DNA of 10,458 bases from Candidatus Aenigmatarchaeota archaeon (GTDB lineage: Archaea; Aenigmatarchaeota; Aenigmatarchaeia; PWEA01; JACRMZ01): positions 1-10,458 of the forward strand of contig JACRMZ010000044.1 of assembly GCA_016219455.1 (NCBI GenBank), given 5' to 3'. The notes beneath the pieces are model-generated. The model had not been told where the DNA came from, did no database searches, and was given only the letters and a program-made list of their open reading frames with translations. A program made the translations under genes and the position numbers. Positions 6,572 through 10,458 of this stretch are shown here, piece after piece; within the stretch, counting starts at the first letter, position 1, and each line of letters begins with the position of its first letter.

Positions 6572-6838
6572 TGAACTCCATTTTTATTCAATAGCCAAAT
6601 AACCTCTTTACTGTAATATTTTGAAACTTCTTTAACTAAGCTCTCTAGAACAATTAAATAGGTACTCAGAGCATCAGAATCAACAAATTTTCTTATTTTC
6701 ATATTATCGATAATTTAAATTAGCAAATCCCACAGAAATATTACTAGCATGTGCGGGAGTAAGTTACGTAAATTAAACAGAACCGCTCTGAACGGAGAGG
6801 AAAAAACAAAACGAGTCCAATGGAAATAGAGGTGTGGG
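6572..6838. other. AT-rich divergent intergenic region, candidate replication origin
   Basis: This 267-bp segment separates cdc6 (leftward) from the 57-aa gene (rightward). It is visibly AT-rich over 6575-6780 and contains a 12-bp perfect palindrome ATTATCGATAAT (6703-6714) overlapping a second one, AATTTAAATT (6712-6721). One ORB-like motif lies at its right edge (6816-6832). AT-rich DNA with ORB elements next to cdc6 is the usual layout of archaeal origins. However, only one ORB-like copy was found, where origins usually carry several in both orientations. The region must also hold the two divergent promoters; no clear TATA box was assigned for either. Confidence 0.4.
6816..6832 (+). promoter_or_regulatory. 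ORB-like (origin recognition box) motif
   Basis: TCCAATGGAAATAGAGG resembles the archaeal mini-ORB core TCCAGTGGAAACRAA followed by a G-run (consensus recalled from the literature). The TCCA-TGGAAA core differs at one base, and a G-rich tail follows. It overlaps the ribosome binding site of the 57-aa gene, so the G-rich end may simply be that site. A single copy was seen. Confidence 0.35.
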
Positions 6839-7012
6839 ATGAATTATGAATGGCTTGGTGTCGGGGGCGTTTTGATTGCCTACGCATTCATACTTTTGGC
6901 GGCTTTGCGATTTGTTGATGGCCTTTTGGTGTCCATAGTAGCGCTATTCGTAATAGTCATAGGGACAATAAAAAGGGAGGGCCCCGGAAGCTATACGGAA
7001 GGCGGCATTTAG
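6839..7012 (+). CDS. 57-aa membrane protein with two short hydrophobic segments
   Basis: A small gene encoding 57 residues. ATG at 6839 follows GAGGTG (6829-6834) at close spacing. The product begins MNYEWLGVGG and has two hydrophobic stretches, about 6-24 and 29-44, separated by R-F-V-D-G, a plausible tight turn. It ends with a polar tail (KREGPGSYTEGGI). This predicts a two-helix membrane hairpin. The stop codon overlaps the stop of the convergent phosphoesterase fragment by four bases. No family was recognised. The strong ribosome site and the coherent membrane topology support a real gene. Confidence 0.6.
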   Translation: MNYEWLGVGGVLIAYAFILLAALRFVDGLLVSIVALFVIVIGTIKREGPGSYTEGGI

Positions 7013-7578
7013 AAAACCGTGTCCTTCACATCATCCGGGACTCTTTTAACATTCTTCTTTACTTCATCCTTCACGCGTGTGTCGTAGATTTCCCTAAGAT
7101 AGGTTTCTGAGAGGAATTCGTTTGTAATGGCCCCCTCCTTAGGGATGTACTTTTTCCAAGCGCCTGGGACGGGTTCCATAAACCCTGTCTTAATGCCATA
7201 ACTGGAGTCAGTTTTCCATGAATGTTTTTTGGCCCGATTCTTGGCCTCCATGCTTGCGCCTACGGTTATGTCTATGCCGTCATAGACGTTGCTGCTCATG
7301 GGTATGTGTGAGTGCCCCTGGTAGACCATTCTTATTCCAGTTCCACGACCGGTTTCGTGAAGCCAGCGCATCGTTCTTGAGGTGGGGTCGCGTTTCTCAC
7401 CCTCTGCATCTAGTTTATGCGCAAGTATGGCTTTTCCATAACTTTCACCGTCTTTTGTCATGAACTCGTGTTCTCCATAGCCCTCGTGGCCGACAGCGAG
7501 GCTCCTCATTGGGAAATTGTAGATTTCACAGTCTTCCCCCTCTTCTTCCAAAAGGAAATCGGTTGGCAAAAAGCGCAC
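7009..7578 (-). CDS. Calcineurin-like phosphoesterase, C-terminal part (frameshifted)
   Basis: A 189-codon frame from GTG at 7578. It carries the C-terminal half of a metallophosphoesterase: AILAHKLD (residues about 50-57), where a metal-binding His is expected, and the GHSH motif in VYQGHSHIP (around residue 87), the usual last metal site. The strand after it (DGIDITVGASM) fits the fold. The N-terminal metal motifs lie in the preceding frame (7598-8719). A +1 shift within 7601-7617 joins the two without any other change. AAGGA four bases before the GTG could permit independent re-initiation, so two polypeptides are possible. The GNHD motif expected between the halves is not seen in either frame, so a deletion at the junction is also possible. 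The C-terminus overlaps the 57-aa gene by four bases. Confidence 0.7.
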   Translation of the reverse strand: MRFLPTDFLLEEEGEDCEIYNFPMRSLAVGHEGYGEHEFMTKDGESYGKAILAHKLDAEGEKRDPTSRTMRWLHETGRGTGIRMVYQGHSHIPMSSNVYDGIDITVGASMEAKNRAKKHSWKTDSSYGIKTGFMEPVPGAWKKYIPKEGAITNEFLSETYLREIYDTRVKDEVKKNVKRVPDDVKDTVF

Positions 7579-7597
7579 TTTGTCCTTTTCGCCCTTG

Positions 7598-8719
7598 TCA
7601 GACGAATTGGTCGTCTATCCTTGCGCGTTTCATGCCTTCAGTTGACGCGCCACGGTAGTTTATGCTTTGGTAATCGTCGCCGGTGTTTATCACAAGCTCG
7701 ACGCTTTGGTCGTTGTCCATAACATATGCTATTGCGCGGGCAAGGTCCATCCTCATGTTGCCTTTGCCGTCGTGGGTGTCTGAAATATGGACAGCGTTGA
7801 GTGTGTTGTCTTCAAGGGCTATGTTGTCTAGATTGAAAGTCGTTACCCTAGTTGTTTTGGCGTGGTCTATTAGCATAGCGCCGGAAGAAAATCCGCCTTC
7901 GTTGGTCTTGCTGAATGGCCCGATGGACATCTCGTATCTTGGCGATACGCCGGCTTGGGGGGAATTAGGCTTGAATCTGAAGTTGTTGCAATTCCCGTCA
8001 ATGACATAGTCTGCGTCTACTACTTCGCCGTGGAGCCCCTTTTCGTGCATCAAACGTGTCAGATGACTGGAGCTCTTGTTGCGCTTTTTTCCCTCAGTAA
8101 GATTGCCACCCATGAGGATCTTTGTCTCATGGCCGTTTTTCTTCAGGGTTATTTTGTGTTCCCCCCTACCGTGGACTTCAACGTTCTCCCCAAGAGATGC
8201 TATCATCTCAGTGTAATCTTGCTCTGCAGTTTCCATGAGACGTTTTTTCACAGATTTTGGGAATTTGGATTTTGAGGAAAGGTCGCTGAGATCGTCCTCT
8301 TCTCCCATGAAAGATTGTATGTATTGCGGCACGGAAAGCTCTTCCTTGAGAGCGGTTTTGGCGTCTTGCGTGACTTTTCCGACCAATGTCGTGTAAGCAT
8401 CTTTCACATGCCCCTCATCCACGGAATTGTACATCACGTGAATCTTTACGTTCTTTGGGACCAGATCAAGGTACGTTTTTACGTCGTTCACATCGGCGTT
8501 TTCCCCCATCAACCCCCCAAGGACAAATAAATCTCCTTCGTCTTCACCATACAATTTCCCCAGCACGTTGCAAAGGTCCTGCCACGCTTTTTCGTCAAAT
8601 GCTCCAGAGCCCATTAGCGGGTCTGAAATGACCATGAAAGGCAACGATTCTTTTTCGTAAATCCTATCGAATGGGCCTTTAGTGAAAACAGCTTTTTCTA
8701 GAGATTTATCTACAACCAA
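7598..8719 (-). CDS. Tandem calcineurin-like phosphoesterase, N-terminal part (frameshifted)
   Basis: The proposed start is TTG at 8719 because GGGGGTG sits about five bases upstream; the frame is open to TTG at 8734, giving 378 codons. In 378-codon numbering, residues about 32-300 look like a degenerate phosphoesterase domain: ISDPLMGS (36-43) at the DxH position, VLGGLMGEN (71-79) at the GDxxE position, and HVMYNSVDEGH (99-109) where PGNHD would be. Metal ligands are mostly replaced. From about 312 a second domain starts with intact motif I, HISDTHDG (D319, H321), and motif II, NTGDD (G352-D354). It then stops at TGA (7600-7598) inside GTC-TGA-C, and its remainder is encoded in the +1 frame (7009-7578). 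It could be a nuclease or phosphatase; substrate unknown. Catalytic function depends on whether the halves are joined or associate. Confidence 0.7.
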   Translation of the reverse strand: MVVDKSLEKAVFTKGPFDRIYEKESLPFMVISDPLMGSGAFDEKAWQDLCNVLGKLYGEDEGDLFVLGGLMGENADVNDVKTYLDLVPKNVKIHVMYNSVDEGHVKDAYTTLVGKVTQDAKTALKEELSVPQYIQSFMGEEDDLSDLSSKSKFPKSVKKRLMETAEQDYTEMIASLGENVEVHGRGEHKITLKKNGHETKILMGGNLTEGKKRNKSSSHLTRLMHEKGLHGEVVDADYVIDGNCNNFRFKPNSPQAGVSPRYEMSIGPFSKTNEGGFSSGAMLIDHAKTTRVTTFNLDNIALEDNTLNAVHISDTHDGKGNMRMDLARAIAYVMDNDQSVELVINTGDDYQSINYRGASTEGMKRARIDDQFV

Positions 8720-8768
8720 AAAAACACCCCCCAAAACACGAACTCACAGACATCTTACTCTCTCTAAC

Positions 8769-8777
8769 TATAAATAA
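8769..8777 (-). promoter_or_regulatory. TATA box of the phosphoesterase gene
   Basis: On the minus strand TTATTTATA forms a good archaeal box A. Initiation about 25 bases downstream (near 8747) would leave a leader of about 25-30 nt before the TTG at 8719. It lies in the gap after the orphan gene at 8808, so the phosphoesterase appears to have its own transcript. Confidence 0.5.
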
Positions 8778-8807
8778 CTTCTTTGGCAAAAACAAATTTC
8801 TAAAAAT

Positions 8808-9323
8808 TCAAACAGTTCTTGGCATCAGGGCAAGATAAGCTCTTACTTCATTGTCCAGGATCTTGACATATTTTCTGCAGAGATCCATCATGTTTTCCCT
8901 AATATCCCCGTATAAAACCTTCTCATAAAACGTTCTGAAAGCGTCCCAGAGAATGCTTTTCTGGACTGCCGTGCGTTGCGGATATTCTGTCCTGACAAAT
9001 CCCTCTATTTTCATATTGACATCTCCCATATATTCAATGTCTTCCTTGTGCACGGGCCGCAGGGCCATTTCCACAGTGATTTCTATAACAACTTTGGTGA
9101 ATTTGTCCATCTGCCGCCAGGCCTCAAGGAAAGCGTGAATCTTCTCTTCCTTTGGCCCCTTTTCGTGGATGTACCGCTTCTCATTTATGTGGTCATCTTT
9201 GAGCCTGCACCGCATTATCAAAATATCCTTTATTTCCCTGTAAATGTTTTGGGGGTTCGGGACGTTTTTGACTTTTATGACGGGAGTGATGTCGCATTCA
9301 TCCTCAACCCTAAGCGTTGCCAT
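8808..9323 (-). CDS. Conserved-looking archaeal orphan protein, 171 aa
   Basis: A soluble mixed alpha/beta protein without signal peptide, membrane segment or cysteine cluster. Its pattern is an N-terminal beta strand with VKVKNVPNPQNIYREIKDIL (about 17-36), a second strand VVIEITVEMALRP (about 78-90), the stretch VNMKIEGFVRTEYPQR (about 102-117), and helical WDAFRTFYEKVLYGDIREN (about 126-144). From memory, similar hypothetical proteins with a VRTEYPQ-type motif occur in DPANN archaea; no function is known to me. ATG at 9323 has no SD. TTTTTATT at about 9352-9360 could be its TATA box, implying a nearly leaderless transcript. It diverges from the Hjc-like gene across 41 bp, so the two promoters overlap. 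It could be a nucleic-acid-associated factor given the neighbours, but nothing in the sequence proves that. Confidence 0.7.
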   Translation of the reverse strand: MATLRVEDECDITPVIKVKNVPNPQNIYREIKDILIMRCRLKDDHINEKRYIHEKGPKEEKIHAFLEAWRQMDKFTKVVIEITVEMALRPVHKEDIEYMGDVNMKIEGFVRTEYPQRTAVQKSILWDAFRTFYEKVLYGDIRENMMDLCRKYVKILDNEVRAYLALMPRTV

Positions 9324-9364
9324 ATGTATCGATTTATTAATGGGGAAGGTGAAATAAAAAGCGT

Positions 9365-9742
9365 ATGGTAACGAATTATCGGCGTGGATATAACTTTGAG
9401 TTAAAAGTCCGCAACACGTTCCGTGATTTTGGCCTCCGGGCCGAACGACAACCAGGCTCTAAACCGTTCGATATACTCGTTTTTAGGGGAGGCGAAGCCA
9501 AGTTTGTCATTGATGCCAAAAAAACGCTCAAGGAAGAGCTTTACCTAAGCAAAAAGGATCTTGGGGCATTGATTGAGTATGCAAGTTCATGGAATGCATA
9601 CCCCCTCATTGTTTATTCGCTTTTGAACTCGCCGGCATATGTAGCATTCCCAAAGGACATAGTCAACCAAGGCGAGGGCCAGTCCGTGAAGCTTGTTGCT
9701 GGGATGGAATTGAAGGACTTTTTAGCTTCCTATGTAAAATAG
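9365..9742 (+). CDS. hjc: Hjc-type Holliday junction resolvase
   Basis: This 125-aa protein matches archaeal Hjc in size and motif order. Hjc is a dimeric endonuclease of the PD-(D/E)xK fold that cleaves four-way DNA junctions in recombination and fork repair. Visible are YRRGYNFE (5-12, catalytic E12), ERQPGSKPFDIL (27-38, with SK and D36), and FVIDAKKT (47-54), where the usual ExK is D50-A-K52, a conservative change. The later helix (LGALIEYASSWNAYPLIVY) fits the substrate-side part of the fold. AAGGTGA lies about 12 bases before the ATG, somewhat far, so translation may be near-leaderless from TTTATTAA at about 9333. The next gene is separated by a leader or RNA region of 160 bp. Confidence 0.8.
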   Translation: MVTNYRRGYNFELKVRNTFRDFGLRAERQPGSKPFDILVFRGGEAKFVIDAKKTLKEELYLSKKDLGALIEYASSWNAYPLIVYSLLNSPAYVAFPKDIVNQGEGQSVKLVAGMELKDFLASYVK

Positions 9743-9767
9743 CCACTTTACGGTAGTAATTAAACAC

Positions 9768-9777
9768 AAATATATAA
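9768..9777 (+). promoter_or_regulatory. Strong TATA box for the structured leader/TOPRIM/dnaG unit
   Basis: AAATATATAAG is the best box A in the window. With standard archaeal spacing, transcription would begin near 9798-9800, just before the GAAA-capped hairpin at 9802. It lies 100 nt upstream of the expected leader end, so the unit begins with a structured RNA rather than a short leader. Confidence 0.65.
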
Positions 9778-9799
9778 GTTTGTGCCGCCTATATTAGAT

Positions 9800-9890
9800 A
9801 TCTTAGGAAACTAAGGTAGCCTGCCTCGATCAGCAGCTCGATTCCCCTATGCAGGGGGAAATGAAACGCTGTGTTATAGGCAGGCTAAAG
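9800..9890 (+). ncRNA. Structured RNA or leader upstream of TOPRIM gene
   Basis: Three nested or adjacent helices are visible. CTTAG-GAAA-CTAAG (9802-9815) is a hairpin with a GNRA tetraloop. TAGCCTGCCT (9817-9826) pairs perfectly over ten bases with AGGCAGGCTA (9878-9887). Inside it, CAGC (9831-9834) can pair with GCTG (9868-9871), and TTCCCC (9842-9847) pairs with GGGGAA (9855-9860). The internal loops carry GA (9840-9841) facing TGA (9862-9864), as in kink-turns. The outer helix ends 15 nt before the TOPRIM start codon. It may be a cis-regulatory leader or a stable small RNA such as an H/ACA-like guide; no known class fits cleanly. The AAA after the outer stem sits where an ANA box would be, but the upper stem is too short for a typical H/ACA RNA. 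Confidence 0.6.
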
Positions 9891-9902
9891 AATGGTCCCT
9901 AA

Positions 9903-10265
9903 ATGAAAACAAGGGAACTGTTAAAGGAAAAGATAAGAGAAATCATAAAGGGGATTGAGTCTCCTGTCATAGTCGAAGGTAAGCATGATGAAAGGGCGCT
10001 TGCGCCCTATTGCAGTGTCATAGTCAAAATGGGCGGAAGGTCGTTGTACGGCCTTGCCGCATACGTTTCAGAAAGGTATGGGGAAGTCATAATCCTCACA
10101 GACTTTGACAAGGAAGGCGACTCGTTGGCGGGAAAGCTTAATCTTCTTTTGGTTTCTTTGGGTGTCAGAATTGACACTAAAACAAGAGCCAGGCTTAAGC
10201 AACAGGCAATAAGGCTTGGAGTAAGCCAAATCGAGGCTCTAGGAAAAGCCTTACGTGATCTGTAA
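9903..10265 (+). CDS. Stand-alone TOPRIM domain protein (UPF0292/RNase M5-like)
   Basis: This 120-aa protein is little more than one TOPRIM domain, the metal-binding fold of primases, topoisomerases and RNase M5. Residues PVIVEGKHDERAL (21-33) carry the conserved Glu (E25), and VIILTDFDKEGDSLAGKL (62-79) carries the D67-x-D69 pair, so metal binding should be intact. It resembles the archaeal UPF0292 family, whose biological role is not firmly known. RNA processing is inferred from M5. ATG at 9903 has no SD; bases 9897-9900 can pair with 9914-9917 around the start codon. It is 32 bp before dnaG and probably cotranscribed from the promoter at 9768 through the structured leader. Confidence 0.8.
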   Translation: MKTRELLKEKIREIIKGIESPVIVEGKHDERALAPYCSVIVKMGGRSLYGLAAYVSERYGEVIILTDFDKEGDSLAGKLNLLLVSLGVRIDTKTRARLKQQAIRLGVSQIEALGKALRDL

Positions 10266-10297
10266 GGCTTACAAAAATGAAAAAAAGGTGAGATAAA

Positions 10298-10458
10298 ATG
10301 AGTAAATTGGCACAATCTGCAAGTAAGTATACTATTCATGCGGATTTCAGGGCAAAGGGAATAGTCGAGAAGTCCGACGTTATCGGAGCTATATTCGGCC
10401 AGACAGAAGGTCTGCTTGGCGTGGATATGGACCTCCGGGAACTCCAGCGGACTGGAAG
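10298..10458 (+). CDS. dnaG: Archaeal DnaG (primase family/exosome subunit), 5' part
   Basis: The first 53 codons are present; the gene continues past the window edge. The start [19 protein letters not shown] (10-28), [12 protein letters not shown] (30-41) and [10 protein letters not shown] (44-53) are characteristic of archaeal DnaG N-termini. Archaeal DnaG carries a TOPRIM domain further in (not visible here), binds the RNA exosome, and has shown primase activity in some species. ATG at 10298 is preceded by AAGGTGAG (about 10285-10292) at good spacing. The separate TOPRIM gene just upstream makes this a tandem of TOPRIM-family genes. Confidence 0.9.
   Translation, partial: MSKLAQSASKYTIHADFRAKGIVEKSDVIGAIFGQTEGLLGVDMDLRELQRTG

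Noticed and set aside
9819..9860. tRNA-like stretch (AGCTCGATTCCCC resembles a T-arm)
   Set aside because: No matching acceptor, D-arm or anticodon arm could be assembled around it.
9817..9889. Firm call as H/ACA guide RNA
   Set aside because: Outer stem, GA/TGA nucleotides and a trailing AAA are suggestive, but the upper stem is only four pairs and the pocket arms are too short for a standard H/ACA fold.
9892..9906. Four-codon upstream ORF (MVPK) whose TGA overlaps the TOPRIM ATG
   Set aside because: No SD, minimal length; the ATGA overlap is easily chance.
1..10458. CRISPR arrays, insertion sequences, rRNA or complete tRNA genes
   Set aside because: No regularly spaced repeats, transposase-like proteins or recognisable rRNA/tRNA sequence were seen on either strand.

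Overview
The window is archaeal. It encodes an Orc1/Cdc6 initiator, a family B DNA polymerase, an Hjc-type Holliday junction resolvase, a stand-alone TOPRIM protein and the start of an archaeal DnaG. Promoters look like archaeal box A (TATA) elements and many starts carry Shine-Dalgarno (SD) sites. The unusual polymerase, several tiny genes and a 171-aa conserved-looking orphan fit an uncultivated small-genome (DPANN-type) archaeon, but the sequence does not settle the lineage.

Layout. (1) 17-1183 (+): a TctA/DUF112-type membrane protein. (2) 1184-1682: a hairpin-rich intergenic region holding a 46-aa membrane protein gene with a strong SD, closed by a hairpin terminator that can serve both strands. 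(3) 6571 down to 1683 (-): an apparent replication operon of orc1/cdc6, the N-terminal half of a chimeric polymerase, the C-terminal half of the same polymerase, and an AT-rich wHTH-like/two-TM protein. (4) 6572-6838: an AT-rich divergent region with palindromes and one ORB-like motif, a candidate origin, followed by a 57-aa membrane protein gene (+). (5) 8719 down to 7009 (-): a tandem calcineurin-like phosphoesterase broken by a +1 frameshift at GTC-TGA-C. (6) 9323-8808 (-): an orphan protein. (7) 9365 to the end (+): an Hjc-like nuclease, a strong TATA box with a highly structured leader or small RNA, then TOPRIM and dnaG.

The main discovery candidate is the polymerase. Its first ~260 residues look like a shrunken, inactivated PolD small subunit (DP1): N-terminal helical segment, OB fold with an EIEDLTG motif, YPDIPL, and the C-terminal phosphoesterase edge with HLAP but no metal ligands. 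This is fused in frame to a PolB that has lost its own N-terminal domain. The other half ends in a CxxC/CxC zinc ribbon resembling the DP1-binding finger of DP2. The whole recalls the proposed DP1/DP2/PolB ancestry of eukaryotic replicative polymerases. The gene is also split by a +1 shift exactly at the catalytic Asp of Exo II, with about 25-30 residues missing. Whether that is a natural split, a pseudogenising deletion, recoding or an assembly error cannot be told from sequence alone.

Together, operon 3 and region 7 cover origin recognition, elongation, recombination and primase-family functions within about 8 kb.
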